Of a DNA stretch of 64,000 nucleotides, positions 20,422 to 29,461 are shown piece by piece. Position numbers and translations under genes: made by a program. The notes below the pieces were generated by a model. It had not been told where the DNA came from, made no database searches, and worked only from the letters and a program-made list of their open reading frames with translations. Every line of letters starts with the position of its first letter. Position 1 is the first letter of the stretch. Origin of the DNA: Opitutaceae bacterium (GTDB lineage Bacteria; Verrucomicrobiota; Verrucomicrobiia; Opitutales; Opitutaceae); the NCBI GenBank assembly GCA_028691845.1, contig JAQUYL010000006.1, positions 62,001 to 126,000 on the forward strand, read 5' to 3'.

Positions 20422-20799
20422 ATGAATAATCAAAACAACACTCATGAACTGATCGTTTCCGGCATCCATCTCGACCTCACGCCGTCCCTTAAGACGTACG
20501 TGTACGAGAAAGCCGAACGACTGTTCCGACACGAGGAGCGCATCGTCCGCATCCGCGTGGAGCTGGAGTGTGACAGGAAACAGACAGTCGACCAGAAATT
20601 CATCGCCAAGGGCCGCATTGAGATCCAGGGCCCCGACATGAACTGCACGGTGCAATCAGACGATTGCCACAAAAGCATCGACTTGCTGGTCGACAAGCTC
20701 GACCGAATGCTGCGGCGACGCTCCCGCTACTTCAAGGTGCGGCGTCACCTGTTGCATGGCGTCGAACTGAAGGATGTGGAGCTACCCAAGGCCAGCTAG
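20422..20799 (+). CDS. hpf: Ribosome hibernation-promoting factor (HPF/RaiA family)
   Basis: The 125-residue protein shows the HPF beta-alpha-beta-beta-beta-alpha pattern: ELIVSGIHLDLTPSLKTYVYEKAERLFRH, then VELECDRKQ and AKGRIEIQGPDMNCTVQSDDCHKSIDLLVDKLDRMLRRR. It binds the 30S subunit in the mRNA/tRNA channel and inactivates ribosomes in stationary phase. It lacks the C-terminal dimerisation domain of long HPF, so it is the short form. The start gives the canonical length; the longer open frame lies between the promoter and this ATG. It is a single-gene transcript, closed by a strong terminator. Confidence 0.9.
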   Translation: MNNQNNTHELIVSGIHLDLTPSLKTYVYEKAERLFRHEERIVRIRVELECDRKQTVDQKFIAKGRIEIQGPDMNCTVQSDDCHKSIDLLVDKLDRMLRRRSRYFKVRRHLLHGVELKDVELPKAS

Positions 20800-20828
20800 C
20801 CGAGGGCGGCGGTAACCGCTTTGAATTG

Positions 20829-20861
20829 GCCCGTCGGGTTCTTCCCGATGGGCTTTTTTTT
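20829..20861 (+). terminator. Rho-independent terminator of hpf
   Basis: GCCCGTCGGG and CCCGATGGGC form a 10-pair stem (one G-T pair) around a 5-base loop, followed by eight T residues. It lies about 30 bases beyond the hpf stop. Confidence 0.9.
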
Positions 20862-20936
20862 GGTGTGAGCACCTCCCGGTCGGCGTCGTTTTAGGACGAA
20901 AGGATGATCGGTTTTCAGTTTCCAATGAGGAGAACT

Positions 20937-21038
20937 ATGATTTCATGGGAGCGTTGCCCCTGCCATGCCAGCCGTGTTCACCATCGACGGATCCGGTCTG
21001 ACCATCGCCCGCATCCGCCGTGCGTTCGGGCTCGCTGA
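20937..21038 (+). CDS. Possible histidine-containing leader peptide overlapping hutH
   Basis: A GAGGAGA ribosome-binding sequence at 20927-20933, the best one near hutH, is placed for an ATG that opens a 33-codon frame in a different phase from hutH. The frame ends 74 bases inside hutH. The hutH ATG itself has no recognisable ribosome-binding site. The predicted peptide contains five histidines (residues 10, 15, 16, 23 and 26). Because most of it overlaps the hutH coding sequence, its composition may be a by-product of that overlap; translation of the small frame could couple ribosomes to the hutH start. Whether it is translated is unknown. Confidence 0.25.
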   Translation: MISWERCPCHASRVHHRRIRSDHRPHPPCVRAR

Positions 21039-22503
21039 AGCACTGGCCCTCTCACCGGAGGCCCAAAGCCGGATTCGCGCCTCCCGGGCCATTGTCGACC
21101 GTCTGCATGACTCACCCGACCCCCATTACGGCATCAACACTGGTTTTGGCGCGCTGGCACACCAGCTCATCCCGCCGGAAGACATCGAAAAACTGCAGGA
21201 GAATCTCATCCTCAGCCACGCGGCCGGCGTCGGTGACGAGGTCCCGTCCGAAATCACCCGCCTCCTGCTCCTGCTCAAGGTCAACAGCCTGGCCGTCGGC
21301 CTTTCCGGCGTGACCGAAGCCCTGGTCGATTTTTTGATCCGCCTCTACAACGAAGGCGTCACGCCCATCGTGCTGACGAAGGGCTCGCTGGGCGCCTCCG
21401 GGGATCTCGCTCCGCTGGCCCACCTCACGTTGCCCTTGCTGGGGCTCGGCGATGTCTGGTGGCGGGGAGTCAGGATGCCGGCCGCCCAGGTCCTCGATCA
21501 GCTAGGCCTCCGCCCGCACCGGCTGCGCTCGAAGGAGGGGCTCGGGCTCATCAACGGCACGCAGTTCATGTCCGCCTACGCCGTGCATGGCCTGCTCAGA
21601 ATCGAAAATCTGCTCAAGAGCGCGGACCTCGTCGCCGCCATGTCGCTGGAGGCGGACCGCGGCAGCGCCGCGCCGTTCGATGAGCGCATTCACGCCTCCC
21701 GCCCCCATCGCGGCCAGGGTGAGGTGGCCCGGAACATCCGGGCCCTGCTGCGCGATTCGGAGATCCTCTCCTCCCACGCGCATTGCGCCAGGGTGCAGGA
21801 CCCGTACTCCCTGCGCTGCGTGCCGCAGGTGCACGGAGCGGCGCGCCTCGCCGTCGCCCATGCCCGGGAAGTCGTGGAAACGGAAATCAATTCCGCCACC
21901 GACAACCCACTGGTGTTCGCAAACGGCGACATCCTCAGCGGCGGCAACTTCCACGGAGAACCACTGGCGCTGGCGCTCGACTATCTCGCCATCGCCGTGG
22001 CCGAACTCGCATCCATCTCGGAACGCCGCATCTATCTGCTGCTGGGCGGCGACGCTGGCGGCGACGTCAAGCTGCCCAGGCTGCTCATGCGGGATACCGG
22101 CCTGAATTCCGGTTTTATGCTGCCGCAATACACCGCGGCCGCGCTGGTTTCCGAAAACAAGATCCTCGCGCATCCTGCCTCGGTCGATTCCATCCCCACG
22201 TCGCTCGGGCAGGAGGATCATGTCTCGATGGGGGCCATCAGTGCCACCAAGCTGCTGGAAGTCGTCAAAAACACCGAGACCGTGCTCGCCATCGAGTTCA
22301 TGTGCGCGGCGCAGGGACTCGATTTCATCCACCCGCTCAAGGCCGGCCGAGGGATCGAGGCCGCCCACGCCGAGATCCGCCAGGTGATCCCCTTCGCCAC
22401 CGCCGACCGCCTTTTCCACAACGACATTCAGGCGGCGCTTGATCTCGTCCGCTCGGAAAAGATGGTGGCCGCCGCCGAGCGCGTCGCCGGCCCGCTGCTC
22501 TAA
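20965..22503 (+). CDS. hutH: Histidine ammonia-lyase
   Basis: The 512-residue protein is a complete HutH. The A144-S145-G146 triplet in GSLGASGDLAPL forms the MIO cofactor, YGINTGFG (55-62) supplies the catalytic tyrosine, and NGTQFMSAYA and the FHHP-like C-terminal helices are present. It removes ammonia from L-histidine to give urocanate, the first step of histidine breakdown. The only in-frame start after an upstream stop is this ATG, which has no clear ribosome-binding site; a strong one upstream serves another frame. It is followed after six bases by hutU. Confidence 0.97.
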   Translation: MPAVFTIDGSGLTIARIRRAFGLAEALALSPEAQSRIRASRAIVDRLHDSPDPHYGINTGFGALAHQLIPPEDIEKLQENLILSHAAGVGDEVPSEITRLLLLLKVNSLAVGLSGVTEALVDFLIRLYNEGVTPIVLTKGSLGASGDLAPLAHLTLPLLGLGDVWWRGVRMPAAQVLDQLGLRPHRLRSKEGLGLINGTQFMSAYAVHGLLRIENLLKSADLVAAMSLEADRGSAAPFDERIHASRPHRGQGEVARNIRALLRDSEILSSHAHCARVQDPYSLRCVPQVHGAARLAVAHAREVVETEINSATDNPLVFANGDILSGGNFHGEPLALALDYLAIAVAELASISERRIYLLLGGDAGGDVKLPRLLMRDTGLNSGFMLPQYTAAALVSENKILAHPASVDSIPTSLGQEDHVSMGAISATKLLEVVKNTETVLAIEFMCAAQGLDFIHPLKAGRGIEAAHAEIRQVIPFATADRLFHNDIQAALDLVRSEKMVAAAERVAGPLL

Positions 22504-22509
22504 CCGATC

Positions 22510-24168
22510 ATGCCCCCGCCTCGTTCCATCCAGGCCCCACGCGGCCCCAAACTCAGCTGCCGGACTTGGGCGGCGGAAGCCGCCATGCGGATGCTCATGA
22601 ACAACCTCGATCCCGCGGTGGCCGAGCGTCCGCAGGAGCTCGTCGTCTACGGCGGCCGCGGCAAGGCGGCACGCAACTGGGCGGCTTTCGACGCCATCAT
22701 CCGATCGCTCAAGCGGCTCGCCCCCGACGAGACGCTGCTCGTGCAGTCCGGCAAGCCGGTCGGGGTGGTGCGCACCCACACCGATGCCCCGCGCGTCCTG
22801 CTGGCCAACAGCAACCTCGTGCCCCGATGGGCTACACAGGAGATTTTCGACGATCTGGAGCGCCGCGGCCTGATCATGTTTGGCCAGATGACGGCAGGCT
22901 CGTGGATATATATTGGCACGCAGGGCATCCTGCAGGGCACCTACGAGACGTTCGCCGAGGCCGGCCGGCAGCACTTCGGCGGCACCCTCGCCGGCCGCCT
23001 GTGCGTGACCGCAGGCTGCGGCGGCATGGGCGGCGCGCAACCGCTGGCCATCGTCATGGCCGAAGGAACCTGCCTCATTGCCGACGTGGATTTGTCGCGG
23101 CTCCGGAAACGGATCGACGATCGCTACCTCGACGAAATCGCGCCCGATCTCGACGCCGCAATCGACCGGGCGGTCGCTCTGTCCCGGGAGAAAATCGCCC
23201 GCAGCGTCGGCGTCGTGGCCAACGCCGTCGATCTGCTCGAGCGCCTGCTGGCGCGGAAAATCACCCCTGCCGCGCTCACAGACCAGACCAGCGCCCACGA
23301 TCCGCTGTTTGGCTACGTGCCCCAGGGCCTGACTTTCGCCGAGGCCGTGGCCCTGCGCCGAACCGATCCGCAGGGTTATCAGCGGCGTTCCCTCGCCTCG
23401 ATGGCCCGCCATGTCCGGGCGATGCTCGCCCTGCAGCGGCGCGGGGCCCGGACGTTCGACTACGGCAACAATCTGCGGCAGCGCGCCAAGGATATGGGCG
23501 TCTCCCATGCCTTCGACTTCCCGGGGTTCGTGCCGGCCTACATCCGCCCCCAATTCTGCGTCGGGCGCGGCCCCTTCCGGTGGGTGGCACTGTCGGGCGA
23601 CCCGGAGGACATCCATGCCACGGATCGCGCCTTGCTGCGCCTGTTCCCGAAAAACGAGGGCCTGCACCGCTGGCTGCGCATGGCCGGCGATCGGGTGGCG
23701 TTCCAGGGGCTCCCGGCCCGCATCTGCTGGCTGGGGCTTGGGGAACGGCATCGCGCCGGACTGCTCTTCAACCGCATGGTGGCGGACGGGCGCGTCAAGG
23801 CCCCCCTCGTCATCGGCCGCGACCATCTCGACTGCGGCTCCGTCGCAAGCCCCAATCGCGAGACCGAGGCGATGCGGGACGGATCCGACGCCATCAGCGA
23901 CTGGGCGGTGCTCAATGCCATGGTCAACATTGCCAGCGGCGCGTCATGGGTCAGCTTTCACCATGGCGGCGGCGTGGGCATCGGCTACAGCCAGCATGCC
24001 GGTCAGGTTGTTGTGGCCGATGGGACGCCGGCTGCGGCGCGCCGCCTGGAGCGCGTGCTGACCAACGACCCGATGATGGGCATTTTCCGCCATGCCGACG
24101 CCGGCTATGCCCTTGCCCGCCGCTGCGCCGACCGTCTTCACGTCAAGGTGCCAATGCACCCGTGGTGA
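22510..24168 (+). CDS. hutU: Urocanate hydratase
   Basis: The 552-residue protein matches urocanase: [28 protein letters not shown] near the N-terminus, [14 protein letters not shown] as the NAD-binding glycine-rich loop, and the C-terminal active-site segment around [19 protein letters not shown] with the conserved cysteine and [28 protein letters not shown]. It converts urocanate to imidazolone propionate using tightly bound NAD. It is co-transcribed with hutH. Confidence 0.97.
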   Translation: MPPPRSIQAPRGPKLSCRTWAAEAAMRMLMNNLDPAVAERPQELVVYGGRGKAARNWAAFDAIIRSLKRLAPDETLLVQSGKPVGVVRTHTDAPRVLLANSNLVPRWATQEIFDDLERRGLIMFGQMTAGSWIYIGTQGILQGTYETFAEAGRQHFGGTLAGRLCVTAGCGGMGGAQPLAIVMAEGTCLIADVDLSRLRKRIDDRYLDEIAPDLDAAIDRAVALSREKIARSVGVVANAVDLLERLLARKITPAALTDQTSAHDPLFGYVPQGLTFAEAVALRRTDPQGYQRRSLASMARHVRAMLALQRRGARTFDYGNNLRQRAKDMGVSHAFDFPGFVPAYIRPQFCVGRGPFRWVALSGDPEDIHATDRALLRLFPKNEGLHRWLRMAGDRVAFQGLPARICWLGLGERHRAGLLFNRMVADGRVKAPLVIGRDHLDCGSVASPNRETEAMRDGSDAISDWAVLNAMVNIASGASWVSFHHGGGVGIGYSQHAGQVVVADGTPAAARRLERVLTNDPMMGIFRHADAGYALARRCADRLHVKVPMHPW

Positions 24169-24342
24169 TCCCTGCGCATGAGTCGTTTTATCGCTCCTCA
24201 CCCCCGGCCGCACCACTGGCTCGCCGGGATTGCCGCGCCCCCATCGGCAGCCGCGTCCGGACGGACTCGCCCGCGGGGATGGGCCGAGCGCAAGGCGGAA
24301 ACCTGGGCGTGGGCCTGCGGCCAGGATCGCCGGATCCGCCCT

Positions 24343-24373
24343 TTGACATGATGGAATTGATCCTCAGCATAAT
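24343..24373 (+). promoter_or_regulatory. Candidate promoter upstream of hutI
   Basis: TTGACA (perfect -35) and CATAAT (5 of 6 for -10) lie 19 bases apart, wider than the optimal 17, about 70 bases before hutI. It may let hutI be expressed separately from hutHU, whose end is some 275 bases upstream of hutI. Confidence 0.35.
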
Positions 24374-24444
24374 CACAACAACTGCGCTGCCCCCCCTGTC
24401 GCCGCGCATTTGTTTCTGTCTTTACTGACCGGATGCACCCGCCA

Positions 24445-25650
24445 ATGAACCTCCTCATTCGCAACGCCCGCATTCTCACGCTGGCCGGAGGCGATCGGCC
24501 CCGCCGCGGCAAAGCCCTGGGCGAACTTGGCATCGTGGAAAAGGGCGATGTGCTCGTGCGCGACGGCCGGATCGAAGCGGTCGGCAGCGGGCTCGCCGCA
24601 CCGGACGGAGCTGAAATATTGGAGGCGCATGGCCGCGTTTTGATGCCCGGTTTTGTCGACTGCCACACGCATGCCTGCTGGGCCGGCGACCGACTGGCCG
24701 AATGGGAATTGAAACTGAACGGAGTGCCGCATCTCGAAATTCTCAAGGCGGGCGGCGGCATCCCCGCCACCGTCCGCGCCGTCCGCGAAGCCACCCAAAA
24801 ACAGCTCGCCGCCAGCCTGAAGGCGAGACTCGATGCGATGCTGCGCGAGGGCACGACGACGGTTGAGGTCAAGAGCGGTTACGGCCTCCAGACCGATGCG
24901 GAGTTGAAAATTTTGTGCGCCATCCGCCGTGCCGCCCACGACTGGCCGGGCACGATCGTGCCCACCGCGCTGCTGGGCCACGCCTACGAAGGGAACATTG
25001 AGGAATACTCCCGGATGGTGGTGAAGGAGATGCTGCCGGCGGTGGCCCGCGAGTTCCCCGACATCGCGATCGACGCCTACTGCGAAAAGGAGGCGTGGCC
25101 CGTCGAGGCCTGTGTGCGTCTTTTCGAGAAGGCGAGAAAACACCACCCGATCCGCGTGCATGCCGACCAGTTCAATTCCCTCGGCATGCTGCCGGAGGCG
25201 ATCCGCCTGGGGGCACGCAGTGTCGATCACCTTGAGGCCTCCACCAAGGCCGATCTGCTGCAACTGGCCCAGTCGCGGACCTGCGGCGTCATCCTGCCCG
25301 GCACCGGCTTCCACACCAACCGGCGCTATGCCCGCGGGGGTTTTTTTGCCGATGCCGGTGGGGCGCTGGCGCTGGCCACAAACTGCAATCCCGGCACCGC
25401 CCCCACCCACTCCATGCCTTTCGCCCTCGCGCTGGCGGTGAGATTTTGCGGGCTCACGCCGGCCGAGGCCATCTCCGCTGGCACGGTCAACGGAGCCGCC
25501 GTACTGGGGCTCACCGATCGCGGGACGATCGAGGCGGGCCAGCGGGCGGATCTGATTATTCTGCGTCACCGCGACGAGCGGCTGCTCGCCTATGAATACG
25601 GCGGCAATCCAGTGGACGTGGTGATCGCCGGCGGCCGGCGGATCTCCTGA
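24445..25650 (+). CDS. hutI: Imidazolonepropionase
   Basis: The 401-residue amidohydrolase opens with the beta-sandwich strand MNLLIRNARILTLAGG and carries the metal-binding VDCHTHACWAGDR motif, EVKSGYGL, HADQFN and the LATNCNPGTAPTHSMPF segment typical of HutI. It hydrolyses imidazolone propionate to formiminoglutamate. An ATG four codons upstream is a possible alternative start. It completes hutH-hutU-hutI; no hutG or hutF gene for formiminoglutamate is in the window, so the last step must be encoded elsewhere. Confidence 0.96.
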   Translation: MNLLIRNARILTLAGGDRPRRGKALGELGIVEKGDVLVRDGRIEAVGSGLAAPDGAEILEAHGRVLMPGFVDCHTHACWAGDRLAEWELKLNGVPHLEILKAGGGIPATVRAVREATQKQLAASLKARLDAMLREGTTTVEVKSGYGLQTDAELKILCAIRRAAHDWPGTIVPTALLGHAYEGNIEEYSRMVVKEMLPAVAREFPDIAIDAYCEKEAWPVEACVRLFEKARKHHPIRVHADQFNSLGMLPEAIRLGARSVDHLEASTKADLLQLAQSRTCGVILPGTGFHTNRRYARGGFFADAGGALALATNCNPGTAPTHSMPFALALAVRFCGLTPAEAISAGTVNGAAVLGLTDRGTIEAGQRADLIILRHRDERLLAYEYGGNPVDVVIAGGRRIS

Positions 25651-25705
25651 TATCGCGCAGGCAACACCGGCTTGCCTGACGGCATGTTCTGCGTAGGTTT
25701 TTGGG

Positions 25706-26269
25706 ATGAACCGAAAATCCATTCCAGTCGATGATCTCGGCACCCGCTTCCACCATCTCTGGAACAGCCAGTGGTTTCTCCTTACCGCAGGCGATTTTAC
25801 GACGCGTGACTTCAACACCATGACGGTGAGCTGGGGCAGCCTCGGCGTGATGTGGAACCGCCCGGTCGCCCAAGTGGTGGTACGGCCCGTGCGGCACACG
25901 TTCGGCTTCCTCGAGCGGCACGCCACATTCACCCTGTGCGCCTTCCCGGAGCGTTATCATGAGGCGTTGGTGCTGCTGGGCTCCAAGTCGGGTTACGACG
26001 GTGACAAGATCGCCGAATCCGGCCTGACGCCACAGGGAGCGTCCGTGGTCGCCGCGCCCGTCTTTGCGGAAGCGGAACTTGTGCTCGAATGCCGGAAGAT
26101 CTACAGCGACGACTTCAACCCGGCACGGTTCCTCGATCCCTCGATTGCCAGCAACTATCCGAACAAGGACTATCACCGAATCTACTTCGGCGAGATCGTC
26201 GCCATTGCCGGCACCGACAAATACCGGCGAACCGATGGGGGCGCGACACTTCCGGACGGCACATCATAG
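25706..26269 (+). CDS. Flavin reductase-like, FMN-binding split-barrel protein
   Basis: The 187-residue protein resembles the flavin reductase-like family of split-barrel flavoproteins: an N-terminal WFLLTAGDFTTRDFNTMTVSWGSLGVMWNRPVAQVVVRPVRHTFGFLE segment for FMN binding and a dimer-forming C-terminal part. Members reduce free flavins or bind FMN in unknown redox roles; the substrate is not evident. It lies 55 bases after hutI on the same strand and may share its transcript, but a role in histidine breakdown is not implied. It is convergent with the outer-membrane barrel gene. Confidence 0.8.
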   Translation: MNRKSIPVDDLGTRFHHLWNSQWFLLTAGDFTTRDFNTMTVSWGSLGVMWNRPVAQVVVRPVRHTFGFLERHATFTLCAFPERYHEALVLLGSKSGYDGDKIAESGLTPQGASVVAAPVFAEAELVLECRKIYSDDFNPARFLDPSIASNYPNKDYHRIYFGEIVAIAGTDKYRRTDGGATLPDGTS

Positions 26270-26371
26270 CGGCACTTCTGCCCGGGCAGTGCGGGTCATG
26301 GGATTCAAGATCGCGGCGCACTTACCCCGCCACGGGGGGAAACGTCATGCCTGCCTCGGGCCGCCTGGCCC

Positions 26372-26408
26372 AAAAAAATAGTGCCGTCCACCAGGTAACG
26401 GACGGCAC
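26372..26408 (-). terminator. Rho-independent terminator of the barrel/cytochrome unit
   Basis: On the minus strand a perfect 9-pair stem (GTGCCGTCC with GGACGGCAC, loop 10 bases) is followed, after two bases, by seven T residues. It lies about 30 bases beyond the stop of the outer-membrane barrel gene and closes that transcript. Confidence 0.85.
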
Positions 26409-26438
26409 CCTGAACCGTAGAATAAAGGCTGCGAACGT

Positions 26439-28652
26439 TTAGAACGCGTAGTCCACCGAGGCGTAGAACAAGGGGCCCTTGTAGTTCGTGAAGCCGCCTG
26501 TCGTATCGCAACGGCTGTCAAAGTAGCCGACCTTGACGGCGCCCGCCATGCTGTCGGAAAACTTATGTTTCAGACCGATGGTGGCGGTGTAATCCTTGAT
26601 TCCGGCCCCGGAGGGGGTTGTGGCGATGAGCGAAGCGTCGTAATTGTCCGCTCGGTAACAGGTGAACTGCACCTGTGCATCGGTGGCCTTGTTTACCACG
26701 AAGCCGGCCACGACGCTGGCATTCCAGTAATTGTTGTCCGCATTGTGCAGCACGATGTTGGCGTTGCCGCCGGCCCTCGGATAGGAAGTGCTCGTGGTGT
26801 CAAACACGACATTGAGATTGCCCTGCACATAGACCTGGCTGTTGGGCGTCCAGTCGATGGTTTCACCGAACTGGTGGATTTTGGAATCCGCCGACTGGTA
26901 TTCTGCGGCAGCATCAACCGTGGTGTGCATCTCCGCGTTCAGCCCGACGTAGCGGGTGGTGAAGGCCAGCGTCAGCAGCGGTCTCACCGTGGCAGTAAGC
27001 TGGAAACCCTCGGTCTGCGTATCCAGGAGATAGCGACCGGTCGCGCCGATAGCCGCGTCGTAAAAGCTGTTCATGTGGTCCTTGCGGAAAACCTCTCCGC
27101 GCAGCATCACGTAAGAGGAGACCCTCCAGTTCGCCCCCATCTTGTAGTTGTCATGCCTCTCTTTCACCCTGTTCGCGTAGCTGGCAGACGACGAACTGAC
27201 GATCGGCCCCGCCACGGCACCAGGGCCGACACTGCTGTAGGTGGACGTTTCATCCGCAGGCGCAGTCCGGTAACTAGCTGTCCCGTAGAAGGTAATGCCC
27301 TTAAATCCGGTGTAACGCGCACTGACCTCGGGCGTCCAGGATTTCTCATGAATCTTGCCGTAGTTCGGCGAGTAGACGGGGGACAACACGGTGACGACAC
27401 CGGTCGCCAGATTGACATGGGTATTGAGGTAATTGACGGGATTACTGGCATTCGTCGTAAGATCCTCGCCCTTCACCGCCGCACCAAGACTGAGATCCTT
27501 TGATGGCTTGTAATCGACGCCCACATTGCCGGTAAAAACCTTGGCCGTCATGGTGCCGCCAGCGGACTGATACGAATAAGGTGGGCGCCCCCGGTCGACA
27601 AATCCGCCCACGAGGTACTTGACGCCGGTGGCCGTCATGATGCTCAGCGTGTTGATGCGGGCACCCGAAATGTCGCCATCCATGTTCTGGTAGCCGACTC
27701 CGGCATAAACTGTCATCTGATCGCTCAGGGCGGTTGACACCTTGCCCGTAAAGGAAAGTGCGTTGGAACTGATCCCCTGCTGGTCAAATCCGCTGATCGC
27801 GTTGTTGGCGACGCTGGGGGACTTGAGCGTGGCAGGAGTGGAAGGGATGTTCGGATAGGGCTGCAGTTCGCCAGGATAGCGGTTGAAGAACCGGGTATCG
27901 AGATTGTTGACGCGGTCGTTGGCCAGGCGCAGGTCAAACGTGGTTCCCCCGATGGTGTGCGACATGGCAGCCTCCAATGTCTCGTGCCGTTCACCCAGCT
28001 CCACGTAGGAAGGAATGATTTTCCGGTTGGCGGAAATCGGATTCAGGCTGTTGCTCGACCAGATCGGGATGCCGGTAAAGTCGGTGTCGCCCCAGATGGT
28101 CGAATCCTTCCGTCCATTCCGCAATTCATTGGTATAGCCGAAATGGAAGACCGGCCGATCCGGCAGGGCGACGGTGCCCTTGGCCCAAAGCGTCGCCCGG
28201 TCGGTGCTCAGCTTGGGGTTGGTCAATGGCGCCCAAAATCTGTTGGTTGGAAAGAAGCCGCCGAAGCCGCCGTAGAAAGTACGGAACCTCTTGTAGCCAA
28301 CTTCGCTGGTTCCCACCTCGTTCTTGGTCAGGCGAAACTGGGCGAGGTAATCTTCCGCGCCCGAGAGGGCCCGGCCGTCAACCTGCAGGCTGACATCCTT
28401 GGACAACTCCCTGGTGAAACGGAACTCCTCGATGCCGTAGGCGCCGGCCTTGGGTTGCTGCGTCCCGCTTTGGTAGGCGGCCTTGTCGCCGGTCACGGAG
28501 GCGGGCCGGCCACTGACCTTGATATGACTTTCAAATACCGGCAAGGCATCGGCATCGGTGCCCGCCCCGAGCAACCGGAGAGCGGACAACGCGAGCGTGG
28601 CGCCTGCCATCAGGCCGGCGGTGCGGAGCAGGAAAATGCGTTTTGCTTGCAT
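26439..28652 (-). CDS. MtrB/PioB-like decaheme-associated outer-membrane beta-barrel
   Basis: The 737-residue protein has an N-terminal signal segment and then a long series of amphipathic beta strands (repeated patterns such as VGYQNMDG, FHFGYTNELRN, SLGAAVKGEDL) ending in the terminal aromatic SVDYAF expected of outer-membrane barrels. The N-terminal part contains the segment EVGYKRFRTFYGGFGGFFP and RDELRNG-type strands, which I recognise from MtrB/PioB porins. Such porins sheath a periplasmic multiheme cytochrome and let electrons cross the outer membrane. The gene directly downstream of a multiheme cytochrome gene (20-base gap) supports this. The CXXC of Shewanella MtrB is absent. Family assignment by eye; the direction of electron flow cannot be told. 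Confidence 0.72.
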   Translation of the reverse strand: MQAKRIFLLRTAGLMAGATLALSALRLLGAGTDADALPVFESHIKVSGRPASVTGDKAAYQSGTQQPKAGAYGIEEFRFTRELSKDVSLQVDGRALSGAEDYLAQFRLTKNEVGTSEVGYKRFRTFYGGFGGFFPTNRFWAPLTNPKLSTDRATLWAKGTVALPDRPVFHFGYTNELRNGRKDSTIWGDTDFTGIPIWSSNSLNPISANRKIIPSYVELGERHETLEAAMSHTIGGTTFDLRLANDRVNNLDTRFFNRYPGELQPYPNIPSTPATLKSPSVANNAISGFDQQGISSNALSFTGKVSTALSDQMTVYAGVGYQNMDGDISGARINTLSIMTATGVKYLVGGFVDRGRPPYSYQSAGGTMTAKVFTGNVGVDYKPSKDLSLGAAVKGEDLTTNASNPVNYLNTHVNLATGVVTVLSPVYSPNYGKIHEKSWTPEVSARYTGFKGITFYGTASYRTAPADETSTYSSVGPGAVAGPIVSSSSASYANRVKERHDNYKMGANWRVSSYVMLRGEVFRKDHMNSFYDAAIGATGRYLLDTQTEGFQLTATVRPLLTLAFTTRYVGLNAEMHTTVDAAAEYQSADSKIHQFGETIDWTPNSQVYVQGNLNVVFDTTSTSYPRAGGNANIVLHNADNNYWNASVVAGFVVNKATDAQVQFTCYRADNYDASLIATTPSGAGIKDYTATIGLKHKFSDSMAGAVKVGYFDSRCDTTGGFTNYKGPLFYASVDYAF

Positions 28653-28672
28653 GGCTTGTCGGACGGCTGGGG

Positions 28673-29461
28673 TTAGTAACGGAGGGCCTTGCTGGAATTT
28701 GAACCGTGGACGGCCTCGTGGCAGCCCGCGACCCAGCAGGTGCCGTTCATGAGGCGGGAACGATGATCCTCAGTGCCGACCACGATGGTCCCATTGCCCG
28801 CCACCGCGGGCCGCTCCAAGTGGCATTTGTTGCACAAATTGGCGTCGCGCTGGGCGAGCATCCTGGCGTTGACCGAACCGTGCGGGTTGTGGCACACGGT
28901 GCAGCCTTCGATCATCGCGTTATGCTTGAAGACAAACGGACCCTTCTGAGCCGTGTGGCACTTCGTGCAGGTCTCGCTCTCCGCCTCAAGGGTGGCCCCG
29001 CCCTTGCCCTTGGTGGCGTTGCCTTCATGCGGATCATGGCAGTCGCTGCAGGTCACCTTCCCCGCCATCAGCGGGTGGCTGTTGGGCAGGCTGAATTGCC
29101 CGCGCTTGTCGAGATGGCACTGGAAGCAAGTTTCGGGTGATTTCTCCGGGTTGATGATCGTGCCCTTTCCGCCGCCGGCAGCCACGTGCAGACTGCCCGG
29201 TCCATGGCAGGCCTCGCAACTCGAGGCCGCATTGTCGTCGTTGACGGCAAGATTGGAATGCGTGGAGCCATCGAAATGCCCAGCCACCTCGGCATGGCAC
29301 TCGGCGCATTGCTGTGCTCCCACATAGGTCGCGCCGGCAATCTGCGCCGGAGCCACCACCGTGCGCTGGGTGGTTTCGCACGCCACGAAGAGCAGGCTCC
29401 AGACCGATGCGACGGCAAGGAGCATCCATGGTTTGAACAGATGCCTGGGGTGAGTTGGCAT
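28673..29461 (-). CDS. MtrA/DmsE-like multiheme c-type cytochrome (eight haem sites)
   Basis: The 262-residue protein has an N-terminal hydrophobic export segment and seven CXXCH haem-binding sites starting at C52, C82, C112, C138, C165, C187 and C210. An eighth site at C242 is CX4CH (CWVAGCH), followed by AVHGSN, a sequence seen at the corresponding end of related cytochromes. MtrA/DmsE proteins commonly have ten haems, so this is a shorter version. C28 in FVAC could be a lipid-attachment cysteine, although F is unusual in a lipobox. Paired with the MtrB/PioB-like barrel, it is probably the wire of an electron conduit. A haem-nitrite reductase-like role is less likely given the neighbour. 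Confidence 0.85.
   Translation of the reverse strand: MPTHPRHLFKPWMLLAVASVWSLLFVACETTQRTVVAPAQIAGATYVGAQQCAECHAEVAGHFDGSTHSNLAVNDDNAASSCEACHGPGSLHVAAGGGKGTIINPEKSPETCFQCHLDKRGQFSLPNSHPLMAGKVTCSDCHDPHEGNATKGKGGATLEAESETCTKCHTAQKGPFVFKHNAMIEGCTVCHNPHGSVNARMLAQRDANLCNKCHLERPAVAGNGTIVVGTEDHRSRLMNGTCWVAGCHEAVHGSNSSKALRY

Noticed and set aside
21502..23826. A 774-codon open frame on the strand opposite hutH and hutU
   Set aside because: It is antisense to two well-conserved enzymes, its translation is low in hydrophobic core patterns and rich in Gly/Ala/Arg/His, as expected from high-GC shadow frames.
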